Of a stretch of DNA of 9,855 bases, positions 1-5,583 are shown piece by piece. This DNA comes from a bacterium (lineage in GTDB: Bacteria; UBP13; UBA5359). The translations under genes and the position numbers were made by a program. The notes under the pieces were generated by a model that saw only the letters and a list, made by a program, of their open reading frames with translations, had not been told where the DNA came from and searched no databases. The stretch is from the NCBI GenBank assembly GCA_028699365.1, contig JAQVUQ010000072.1, positions 1 to 9,855 of the forward strand, written 5' to 3'. Numbering within the stretch: position 1 is the first letter of the stretch; the number at the start of each line of letters is the position of its first letter.

Positions 1-923
1 CCTACGTTCTACGAGCTTCGGCGCGGCAGGCGCAGATGCATGAAGAATTGCAATTGTTGGAAGAGGCTGCTGCTGAACTCGATGCTTTAGAGCATCGCCT
101 GGTGGACGTCAAAGCCCGGCGGCATTATCATCAGGAACGTCTGGAGAAGTTGTCGGCATCAAGGACGTTCTCTTCTGATCAAGCTGAAACGAGTCTTACG
201 GCTTCTGAGGAGGGGCGCCGCTATCTGGAACTTGCCAGGCTTCATCGGGAGCATCTGCGCCTGGTAGAGCAGAAGAGAGGCGCCGTCTCCGCTCTGGCGC
301 CGGGATATGCCGGGGCTGATGGCTTTACCGGTGGAGATATCGCCCGATCGGAAGCCGAACTTGCCGCTTTGGAGCATGACCTGGCGCTGCGGGAGTGTAC
401 GGCGGAACTGGCTTCCAGGGCCAGGGAGAGACTTGTAAAGCGCATCCTGCCGGCTACCACCGCCTATATGAGGCGCATGCTGCCGCTGCTGACGGCCGAC
501 CGTTATCACGATGTGGAGATCGGCGAGGATTATCGCATTCGTGTCTGGGATCAGCGAGCCGGGGGCTGGCGCTCCAAGAATATCTTCAGCGGCGGCACCA
601 GGGACCAGCTCTCGCTGGCTCTGCGGCTGGCCTTTGCCATGGCCACTCTTCCCCAGGAGCGGGGCAGTGCTCCCTCTTTCATCTTTCTCGACGAGCCTCT
701 GGGCTCCTTCGACAAAGAGCGCACCGAAGCGCTGATCCGCCTCATCACCGCAGGCGAAGTGGCGGATACCTTCGATCAGATATTCGTCATCAGCCATAAC
801 CTGTCCCTGCCCGCAGGTTCCTTCGATTATCACCTGAAAGTAGAGGGCGGGCGACTGATTTGTCCTGGTTTCCTGATTGAAAACTCCAACTTGTTCGTAC
901 AAACGCACTTTATTGCAGGATAA
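1..923 (+). CDS. SMC/SbcC/YhaN-like ATPase, C-terminal part (5' partial)
   Basis: The reading frame is open to the left edge (codons from base 3), so this is the C-terminal end of a longer protein. Numbering from the Met at base 36, residues 1-135 are rich in Leu, Glu, Ala and Arg with heptad-like spacing, as expected for the returning arm of a long coiled coil. The C-terminal ABC lobe follows: signature FSGGTRDQLSLALRLAFA (184 on), Walker B FIFLDEPLGSFD with D219/E220 and the D-loop, and the switch His in VISHN (H254). The Walker A lobe would lie upstream, outside the window. This order is typical of SMC-like ATPases such as SbcC/Rad50 and YhaN, which act in DNA end processing or repair, often beside an SbcD-like nuclease. 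SbcC, YhaN and RecF/RecN-type relatives cannot be separated from this fragment. About 20 residues after the last expected strand (LICPGFLIENSNL onward) look like an unrelated tail. No terminator is visible after the stop. Confidence 0.85.
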   Translation, partial: YVLRASARQAQMHEELQLLEEAAAELDALEHRLVDVKARRHYHQERLEKLSASRTFSSDQAETSLTASEEGRRYLELARLHREHLRLVEQKRGAVSALAPGYAGADGFTGGDIARSEAELAALEHDLALRECTAELASRARERLVKRILPATTAYMRRMLPLLTADRYHDVEIGEDYRIRVWDQRAGGWRSKNIFSGGTRDQLSLALRLAFAMATLPQERGSAPSFIFLDEPLGSFDKERTEALIRLITAGEVADTFDQIFVISHNLSLPAGSFDYHLKVEGGRLICPGFLIENSNLFVQTHFIAG

Positions 924-947
924 CCTCTTTACACACCGAATATATCC

Positions 948-1043
948 ATGGGGGAAGGATAAGGGAAGGCGAGGAAACAAGGATACTCGTGTGAAGTTCC
1001 CTTCCTTCTGGTCCAAAAAGAAAAAAGACCAGGGAGGAAAACA
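948..1043 (+). promoter_or_regulatory. Truncated omp leader (3' part only) upstream of omp1
   Basis: From base 948 the sequence is nearly identical to the last 97 nt of the omp2 leader. It keeps the long hairpin (GGAAGG 953-958 and AAGGGAA 961-967 against TTCCCTT 997-1003 and CCTTC 1004-1008) and the element just before the start codon (GGTC 1010-1013 against GACC 1027-1030, SD AGGGAGG 1031-1037). The GGACC arm that closes the hairpin in omp2 and omp4, the three upstream hairpins and the repeated promoter are all missing. Bases 924-947 are unlike the other copies and show no convincing promoter. omp1 may therefore be read from the ATPase gene or be poorly expressed. Confidence 0.75.
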
Positions 1044-1952
1044 ATGAAAAGAATAGTATTGGCGATAGCCTTGGTGGCCCTGTTTGCAGTGCCTGCCATG
1101 GCTCAGAACGTGGACTTTACCTTCAACGGTGATCTGATCGGAGCATATGCCGATGATACGGAGGCGTTCCAGCTTTATTCCTTTATAGACAGGGATTATT
1201 CCAACGTATCCATGAACGCCAAAGTGGGAGACAGGCTGGTCTTTACCTACAGAGTAGGCCTGGATGAGTTTGTCAGCGGCATGTTTGGAGTCAATTCGCC
1301 GTATACCCGTGAGGCTTATGTTAGTCTGTTGAACGTAGCCCCTGCCATCAGCGAGGTCAGAGTCGGTGAGTTCACTTTCCCGTTTGCCGCTCAGCAGTGG
1401 CTGGGATATCACAGAGGGGTTTATAGTAATGCTCCTCAGTCCGCTACCGGAAACGGTGTGATGGTATCCGGCAGCTTTGCTCCTGTTAACTATAGCCTGG
1501 CTGTGACTAACGCCGCTGATTCTCTGGGCGGACGAGCCCTGGTTTTCGGCAATGATGAGAAGCCGTTATGGGCCAAGGTTTCTACCGATCTGGGTATGGC
1601 TGACGTCGGCCTTTCCTATGTAAAGCAGGATGTTTTCAGCGTTTGGGGTGTGAACGCCGCTTTTGATGCCGGCATAGTCGGCGTGACTGCTGAGTATCTC
1701 GTCTTGCAGCAGACGGGCGCTGACGACTTGACGCGTGGTTTTTTGGGTGCCAACGTTCCTGTTGCCGGTCCGCTGTCCGTATTCGGCAAGTATTATCTTG
1801 CGGATGAAGGCGTGGGTTCAATGAATGCTTTTGCTTTTGGTGCGGATTATGCTTTTAGCAGCAACGCAACGCTTCGTGTCGAGAACATGAGCGATAAGAA
1901 TGGTATCTGGGCAGGGGATGTTCTTGAGGCTCAGTTGCGTGTCAGCTTCTAA
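1044..1952 (+). CDS. Outer-membrane beta-barrel (porin-like) protein, paralogue 1
   Basis: This 302-residue secreted protein starts with a Sec signal peptide (MKRIVLAIALVALF, predicted cleavage after AMA at residue 20, mature N-terminus Q21-N). The mature part shows alternating polar/hydrophobic strands rich in Gly, Tyr, Phe and Val with short turns, and ends in LRVSF; a C-terminal Phe is the classic outer-membrane barrel signature. The segment EVRVGEFTFPFAAQQW recalls the VGxFKxPF motif of phosphate-selective porin (OprP/OprO)-type barrels, so a channel role is inferred but the substrate is unknown. The start is fixed by the SD GGGAGG six bases before ATG. Compared with paralogues 2 and 3 the strands are almost the same while loops differ (for example near MFGVNS, YSNAPQ and VFGNDE). 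It ends at a perfect palindromic terminator. Its leader is truncated, unlike that of paralogues 2 and 4. Confidence 0.88.
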   Translation: MKRIVLAIALVALFAVPAMAQNVDFTFNGDLIGAYADDTEAFQLYSFIDRDYSNVSMNAKVGDRLVFTYRVGLDEFVSGMFGVNSPYTREAYVSLLNVAPAISEVRVGEFTFPFAAQQWLGYHRGVYSNAPQSATGNGVMVSGSFAPVNYSLAVTNAADSLGGRALVFGNDEKPLWAKVSTDLGMADVGLSYVKQDVFSVWGVNAAFDAGIVGVTAEYLVLQQTGADDLTRGFLGANVPVAGPLSVFGKYYLADEGVGSMNAFAFGADYAFSSNATLRVENMSDKNGIWAGDVLEAQLRVSF

Positions 1953-1969
1953 GTCAAGTTACATGTTAT

Positions 1970-2011
1970 GAATAAAAGAGGCATCGGCAATTGCCGATGC
2001 CTCTTTTATTC
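1970..2011. terminator. 42-bp perfect palindrome, bidirectional terminator after omp1
   Basis: The sequence is a perfect inverted repeat with no mismatch: arms 1970-1990 and 1991-2011, core AGAGGCATCGGCAA/TTGCCGATGCCTCT, flanked by AAAA on the left and TTTTATT on the right. The stem plus T-rich tail fits a Rho-independent terminator working in both directions. The omp2 and omp3 terminators are recognisably the same element with compensating base changes. Confidence 0.85.
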
Positions 2012-2044
2012 TCTTTGTAACCCACCTATCACATCTATAAGGGC

Positions 2045-2073
2045 TTGCTATAATTGATAAAATATGCTAAAAC
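2045..2073 (+). promoter_or_regulatory. Repeated omp promoter, copy upstream of omp2
   Basis: The -35-like TTGCTA (2045-2050) is separated by 17 nt from TAAAAC (2068-2073), which is preceded by TG at 2065-2066 as in an extended -10. The block from 2041 to about 2091 recurs almost unchanged before omp3 (from 3289) and omp4 (from 4353). An alternative -10, TATAAT at 2049-2054, is present here and before omp4 but is changed to TGTAGT before omp3, so the downstream box is the better-conserved choice. Transcription would begin near 2080. Confidence 0.55.
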
Positions 2074-2079
2074 GATAGT

Positions 2080-2306
2080 TAAGATGTTTACCGTTCGTAA
2101 TCCGTGGGGCGAGGGAAGGAGGTGAAAAATCCTTGGATGCCTTGCACGGGTGCAAGAGCGGTGAATAAGGGACCTGGCACAGGCAGGTGCAGGTCCATGA
2201 GTGAGGACCGATGGGGGAAGGATAAGGGAAGACGAGGAAACAAGGATACTCGTGTGAAGTTCCTTTCCTTCTGGTCCAAAAAGAAAAAAGACCAAGGAGG
2301 AAAACA
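2080..2306 (+). promoter_or_regulatory. Structured omp leader RNA with alternative helices (full copy, omp2)
   Basis: This region has no conserved ORF but folds well by eye. P1 is AAGGA 2116-2120 with TCCTT 2130-2134. P2 is CTTGCA 2141-2146 with TGCAAG 2151-2156. P3 is GGACCTG 2170-2176 with CAGGTCC 2190-2196. P4 is a long hairpin, GGACC 2205-2209, GAAGG 2217-2221 and AAGGGAA 2224-2230 with TTCCTTT 2260-2266, CCTTC 2267-2271 and GGTCC 2273-2277, containing CGAG/CTCG at 2233-2236/2249-2252. An alternative P5 pairs CCTT 2267-2270 and GGTC 2273-2276 with GACC 2290-2293 and AAGG 2294-2297, covering part of the SD AAGGAGG. P4 and P5 cannot both form. The arrangement resembles a translational riboswitch or protein-responsive leader. 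No known class is recognised. Confidence 0.65.
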
Positions 2307-3191
2307 ATGAAAAGAATAGTATTGGCGATAGTCCTGGTGGCCCTGTTTGCAGTGCCTGCCATGGCTCAGAATGTTGATGTTACCTTCAGTGGTGATATCA
2401 TTGGTGCCTATGCTGATGATACGGAGGCGTTTCAGCTCTACTCCTTTATAGACAGGGAGTATTCCAACCTGTCCGTGAACGCCAAAGTGGGGGATAATCT
2501 GGCCTTCACCTACAGAGTAGGTCTGGATGATTTCGTAGGCTTTAACAGAACACCGTATACCCGCGAGGCTTATGTCAGTCTGTTGAACGTAGCTCCGGCC
2601 ATCAGTGAAGTCAGAGTGGGCGAGTTCACCTTCCCGTTTGCTGCTCAGCAGTGGATAGGATATCATAAGGGGTTTGAAGTGATTTCTGCTACCGGAAACG
2701 GTATCATGGTATCCGGCAGCTTTGCTCCGATCAACTACAACCTGGCCGTGACCAACAGCATCGATTCGCTGGGCTTCCCGGCTTTGACCGGCTCTGGCGA
2801 AAAGCCGGTATGGGCCAAAGTATCTTCCGACCTGGGCGTAGTCAACGCCGGTCTCTCCTATGTTAAGGAGGACGATGTCAGCGTCTGGGGTCTGAATGCC
2901 GCCTTTGATGCCGGCATAGTCGGTTTGACTGCTGAGTACCTTATTGCACAGGAGACCGGCTTTGATGATGAAACGTTAGGTTTTGTGGGCGCTAACGTTC
3001 CCGTGACCGGGCCTTTGTCCGTTTTCGCCAAGTATTACCTTTTGGACGACGGAATTTCATCCAACGCCTTAGCTTTTGGCGCCGATTACGCCATCAGCGA
3101 GAACGCCAAGCTTCGTGTCGAGAAGATAAACGATGAAGACGGTATCTGGGCAGGAGACGTTCTTGAGGCTCAGTTGCGCGTCAGCTTCTAA
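2307..3191 (+). CDS. Outer-membrane beta-barrel (porin-like) protein, paralogue 2
   Basis: This 294-residue protein has nearly the same signal peptide as its neighbours (cleavage after AMA, residue 20) and a mature barrel of about 274 residues ending in LRVSF, the outer-membrane targeting end. It is closest to paralogue 1: blocks such as DDTEAFQLYSFIDRE, REAYVSLLNVAPAISEVRVG and FDAGIVGLTAEYL are shared, while presumed surface loops differ (GFNRTP, HKGFEVIS, PALTGSGE, QETGFDDE). The VGEFTFPFAAQQW strand-turn recalls phosphate-selective porins, but no substrate can be assigned. The SD AAGGAGG lies six bases before ATG. It is a stand-alone unit with its own promoter, a full structured leader that could hide the SD, and its own terminator, so it is probably regulated at the leader. 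Confidence 0.9.
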   Translation: MKRIVLAIVLVALFAVPAMAQNVDVTFSGDIIGAYADDTEAFQLYSFIDREYSNLSVNAKVGDNLAFTYRVGLDDFVGFNRTPYTREAYVSLLNVAPAISEVRVGEFTFPFAAQQWIGYHKGFEVISATGNGIMVSGSFAPINYNLAVTNSIDSLGFPALTGSGEKPVWAKVSSDLGVVNAGLSYVKEDDVSVWGLNAAFDAGIVGLTAEYLIAQETGFDDETLGFVGANVPVTGPLSVFAKYYLLDDGISSNALAFGADYAISENAKLRVEKINDEDGIWAGDVLEAQLRVSF

Positions 3192-3221
3192 ATCGGATCG
3201 AGACAATTAAAGTCAGAGTAG

Positions 3222-3252
3222 GAGAGGCACCGGTATACCGCCGGTGCCTCTC
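3222..3252 (+). terminator. Hairpin terminator after omp2
   Basis: A 12-bp perfect stem, GAGAGGCACCGG (3222-3233) with CCGGTGCCTCTC (3241-3252), closes a 7-nt loop. The T-tract afterwards is weak (TCTCTATGT), so termination may be incomplete. It is homologous to the omp1 and omp3 terminators through the AGAGGC...GCCTCT core. Confidence 0.65.
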
Positions 3253-3292
3253 TCTATGTGCTTGAGAGTTGTGGCAGCATAACTTCAAGGGC

Positions 3293-3321
3293 TTGCTGTA
3301 GTGGATAAAATATGCTAAAAC
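3293..3321 (+). promoter_or_regulatory. Repeated omp promoter, copy upstream of omp3
   Basis: TTGCTG (3293-3298), a 17-nt spacer and TAAAAC (3316-3321) with a preceding TGC align with the omp2 and omp4 promoters. Transcription would start near 3328, leaving a 5' untranslated region of only about 42 nt. Confidence 0.55.
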
Positions 3322-3327
3322 GATAGT

Positions 3328-3369
3328 TAAGATGTTTACTAAAAAGAAAAAAGACCAAGGAGGAAAACA
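3328..3369 (+). promoter_or_regulatory. Deleted omp leader (short form, omp3)
   Basis: After GATGTTTAC (ending at 3339) the sequence jumps directly to the A-rich stretch and the SD (AAAAAGAAAAAAGACC, then AAGGAGG). Compared with the omp2 leader about 185 nt are missing: P1 to P4 and the CCTT/GGTC strand that could mask the SD. The promoter, GACC, the SD and its spacing are intact, so translation here should not be under the leader's control. Confidence 0.75.
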
Positions 3370-4263
3370 ATGAAGAGAATAGTATTAGCTATAGCCCTGG
3401 TGGCCCTGTTTGCAGTGCCTGCCGTGGCTCAGAACGTGAACGTTAACGTAGACGGCCTGTTGGTCGGCGCTTTCACCGATCTCAGCGGCGAAGACAGCAG
3501 CTTCAGCACCTTCTCAGTGCTCGATTGGGATTACTCCAATATTGCCCTGAGCGCCAGCGTTGGCGATAAGGTGGCCGTAACTTACAGGCTCGGCCTGGAT
3601 GATTTCGTGGCTGGAGAGACTCCGTACACTCGTGAGGCCTATGTCAGCCTGCTGAACGTAGCCCCTGCCATAAGCGCCATCAAGGTTGGTGAATTCACCT
3701 TCCCCTTCGGCGCTCAGGAGTGGTTCGGTTACTACAAGAGTGACGTCACCTATATCACTGCTACCGGCACGGGCGTTGGAATTGACGGCAGTTTTGCTCC
3801 GATAGATTACAAACTGGCCGTTATGAATCCCACCGATCTGAACGGCAACGATAGCTACGCGCAGGGTACCGATAAGCCCATCTGGGCCAAGGTTTCCACC
3901 GATCTGGGTGTGGTCAATGCCGGTGTCTCCTATGTCAAGCAGGGAGACAGCAATTCATTAGGTGTGGATGCTGCCTTTGATGCCGGCATAGTTGGTGTCA
4001 AGGCGGAGTACATCACTACCAACAACTTCTTCGGAGACGATCTGAAGCTGATCTTTGCCGGCGCTACCGTCCCGGTGTCCGGTCCGCTCTCGGTCTTCGC
4101 CAAGTACTACAATGTCAGTGGAGATATCACCGGTGACGCTCTGGCCTTTGGCGCTGATTACGCCATAACCAGCAATGCTGTGTTGCGTATAGAGCATATC
4201 AACGATGATAACGACATCTGGGCGCCTACCGGAACTGAAGCGCAATTGCGCGTCAGCTTCTAA
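3370..4263 (+). CDS. Outer-membrane beta-barrel (porin-like) protein, paralogue 3
   Basis: This 297-residue protein has a signal peptide differing from the others at one position (AVA instead of AMA before the cleavage site) and a mature barrel ending in LRVSF. It aligns with paralogues 1 and 2 along its whole length (TPYTREAYVSLLNVAPAIS, VGEFTFPFGAQEWFGYY, GPLSVFAKYY, FGADYAI) but has diverged further, especially in the N-terminal strand region (DLSGEDSSFSTFSVLDWDY) and in the loops around YAQGTDK and TTNNFFGDD. FPFGAQE is the closest of the four to the FKxPFG motif of phosphate-selective porins. The SD AAGGAGG is six bases from ATG. It keeps the repeated promoter but lacks the structured leader, so it probably escapes the leader-level control inferred for paralogues 2 and 4. 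The solute carried is unknown. Confidence 0.88.
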   Translation: MKRIVLAIALVALFAVPAVAQNVNVNVDGLLVGAFTDLSGEDSSFSTFSVLDWDYSNIALSASVGDKVAVTYRLGLDDFVAGETPYTREAYVSLLNVAPAISAIKVGEFTFPFGAQEWFGYYKSDVTYITATGTGVGIDGSFAPIDYKLAVMNPTDLNGNDSYAQGTDKPIWAKVSTDLGVVNAGVSYVKQGDSNSLGVDAAFDAGIVGVKAEYITTNNFFGDDLKLIFAGATVPVSGPLSVFAKYYNVSGDITGDALAFGADYAITSNAVLRIEHINDDNDIWAPTGTEAQLRVSF

Positions 4264-4284
4264 GGCAAATTAATATGTAGAGAT

Positions 4285-4318
4285 AACAGAGGCGTCGGCA
4301 ATTGTCGACGCCTCTGTT
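4285..4318. terminator. Palindromic terminator after omp3
   Basis: AACAGAGGCGTCGGCAA pairs with TTGTCGACGCCTCTGTT over 17 bp with a single G-T wobble near the centre, followed by TA. It corresponds to the omp1 palindrome with an A-T pair replaced by G-C, i.e. the stem is kept by compensating changes. Confidence 0.75.
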
Positions 4319-4356
4319 TATGCCCTCAGTAGTTCATCCATCATATCGATAAGGGC

Positions 4357-4385
4357 TTGCTATAATAGATAAAATATGCTAAAAC
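4357..4385 (+). promoter_or_regulatory. Repeated omp promoter, copy upstream of omp4
   Basis: TTGCTA (4357-4362), 17 nt, then TGC-TAAAAC (-10 at 4380-4385). The block is almost identical to the omp2 promoter, including the alternative TATAAT at 4361-4366. Transcription would start near 4392. Confidence 0.55.
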
Positions 4386-4391
4386 GATAGT

Positions 4392-4612
4392 TAAGATGTT
4401 TACTGTTCGTAATCCGTGGGGCGAGGAAAGGAGGTGGAAATCCTTGGATGCCTTGCACGGGTGCAAGAGCGGTGAATAGGGGACCTGGCACAGGCAGGTC
4501 CATGAGAGAAGGACCGATGGGGGAAGGATAAGGGAAGGCGAGGAAACAAGGATACTCGTTTGAAGTTCCCTTCCTTCTGGTCCGAGTAAAGAAAAGACCA
4601 AGGAGGAAAACA
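4392..4612 (+). promoter_or_regulatory. Structured omp leader RNA with alternative helices (full copy, omp4)
   Basis: This is the second full copy of the leader. P1 AAGGA 4428-4432/TCCTT 4441-4445; P2 CTTGCA 4452-4457/TGCAAG 4462-4467; P3 GGACCTG 4481-4487/CAGGTCC 4495-4501; P4 from GGACC 4511-4515 to GGTCC 4579-4583; alternative P5 CCTT 4573-4576 plus GGTC 4579-4582 with GACC 4596-4599 plus AAGG 4600-4603 (SD). Differences from the omp2 copy fall mainly in loops (P3 loop is 6 nt shorter, the A-rich P5 loop differs) or keep pairing (P4 has a G-C where omp2 has a G-T). This pattern supports selection on RNA structure. Confidence 0.65.
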
Positions 4613-5482
4613 ATGAAAAGAATAGTATTAGCGATAGCCCTGGTGGCTCTGTTTGCAGTGCCTGCCATGGCTCAGGATGTCAACGTAGACATTACCGCCA
4701 GTGGTGAGTTCTGGGGCACCTTTGTAGCACCTTCCGGTGACGAAGGCAGTTTCTTCGAAGATTTCTCACCCTTTGGACCGTCCAGCTTTTTTGAGCACCC
4801 CAACGAGTACACTTTTGCCACGGTGAACGGCAAAGTCGGGAACAACCTGGGTTTCACCTATACCTATGATGTGAGCTTCCAGGAAACAGATCAGGCCTAC
4901 GGCTCATATCTGCCGAACGCCGGTCTGGTGAACGAAGTCAGAGCCGGAAAGTTCAAACTGCCGATAGGCTTGAACGAGTATATTCTTTCCTTTGCCGATG
5001 GTGTGGCTCTGCTGGGCAAGGTAGGCGCATTCGATTACAACCTGGCCATGACCGATTCCATCGTCGATGGTATCCCCGGTGATTCCGATACCGCTGTCAA
5101 CCTGAAGCTCAATACCAATATGCGGCTGGCCAGAGTAGGTGCCACCGTTTACCATGAATCCGATAGATTGGATCTCTTTGGTGTCGATCTGGCCACCGGT
5201 ATCGGCCCGTTCGGCTTTGGCGGGGAGTATAACTTCCTCAATGTTACGGATGTTATTAACGTCAAAGAGAAGATGCTGTATGTGTATGGCGATTACGCCT
5301 ATACTCCTAAGACGACCTTCTTCGTGAAATACTACAACGTTTCGGCTGTGGGCGATACCGTTGACGGCAATAAAATCGGCGTTGCCTACACTGTCAGCGA
5401 CAATACCACCCTGCGCCTGATGTTTGGTAACGGCGAGGTAGTCGACAGAGGCTTTGAAGCCGCTCTGAAGACCACGTTCTAA
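4613..5482 (+). CDS. Divergent outer-membrane beta-barrel (porin-like) protein, paralogue 4
   Basis: This 289-residue protein has the same signal peptide as its neighbours (cleavage after AMA, residue 20) but a strongly diverged mature part. It can still be aligned end to end with paralogue 3: NGKVGNNLGFTYTY matches SASVGDKVAVTYRL, EVRAGKFKLPIGLNEY matches AIKVGEFTFPFGAQEW, and FFVKYYNVSAVGD matches VFAKYYNVSGDIT. It ends in LKTTF, again a C-terminal Phe. GKFKLPIGLNEY fits the phosphate-selective-porin-like FKxPxG pattern well; a channel function is inferred, the substrate unknown. The N-terminal part of the barrel is Phe- and Ser-rich (FFEDFSPFGPSSFFEH). The SD AAGGAGG is six bases from ATG. 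The leader and signal-peptide DNA match omp2 even at synonymous sites, although the barrels differ greatly, which suggests gene conversion or cassette sharing. Confidence 0.87.
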   Translation: MKRIVLAIALVALFAVPAMAQDVNVDITASGEFWGTFVAPSGDEGSFFEDFSPFGPSSFFEHPNEYTFATVNGKVGNNLGFTYTYDVSFQETDQAYGSYLPNAGLVNEVRAGKFKLPIGLNEYILSFADGVALLGKVGAFDYNLAMTDSIVDGIPGDSDTAVNLKLNTNMRLARVGATVYHESDRLDLFGVDLATGIGPFGFGGEYNFLNVTDVINVKEKMLYVYGDYAYTPKTTFFVKYYNVSAVGDTVDGNKIGVAYTVSDNTTLRLMFGNGEVVDRGFEAALKTTF

Positions 5483-5500
5483 GCAAAAGATAACGCGTTT

Positions 5501-5529
5501 AAAAACCCCCGGGAAACCGGGGGTTTTTT
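5501..5529 (+). terminator. Rho-independent terminator after omp4
   Basis: AAAAACCCCCGG (5501-5512) pairs with CCGGGGGTTTTT around a GAAA tetraloop (5513-5516), followed by further T residues. It is a textbook terminator and unrelated in sequence to those after omp1-omp3. It closes the omp array. Confidence 0.92.
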
Positions 5530-5543
5530 TTATGTCCGCCCGA

Positions 5544-5552
5544 TGCTAAAAT
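5544..5552 (+). promoter_or_regulatory. Candidate extended -10 promoter of the DUF5693-csaB operon
   Basis: TGC-TAAAAT (TG at 5544-5545, -10 at 5547-5552) lies just after the omp4 terminator. No good -35 box is seen, as is common with extended -10 promoters. A start of transcription near 5559 would leave a short leader containing the SD AGGAG at 5573-5577. Confidence 0.35.
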
Positions 5553-5583
5553 CAATATGTATTACCGGATGCAGGAGTTATAT

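Noticed and set aside
159-1412. Long minus-strand reading frame of 417 codons, with a similar one at 2088-2666
   Set aside because: Both run antisense to the ATPase and omp genes. Their resemblance to each other follows from the omp1/omp2 and leader duplication on the other strand. No ribosome site or protein family is visible.
2100-2277. Known riboswitch (cobalamin, c-di-GMP/GEMM, Moco, NiCo or RNase P-like RNA)
   Set aside because: Isolated matches such as GGTG..AATCC, CCGATGG, GGGAAGG and GAGGAAA are present, but the conserved cores of these classes are not found in the right order. A covariance-model search would settle it.
2104-2310. Possible leader peptide gene of 68 codons overlapping the omp2 start
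   Set aside because: The frame is not conserved: in the omp4 leader the same frame meets a stop within about 20 codons. It is Lys/Arg/Gly-rich, as expected from translating structured G-rich RNA.
2035-2362. Minus-strand reading frames in the leader region (also 4341-4668) that look like a conserved protein pair
   Set aside because: Their similarity comes only from the repeated leader DNA; they lack start signals and their frames shift relative to each other at indels.
5557-5583. Upstream ATG at 5557 as the start of the DUF5693-like gene
   Set aside because: No ribosome site precedes it and it sits at the expected transcription start; ATG 5584 has AGGAG at the right distance.
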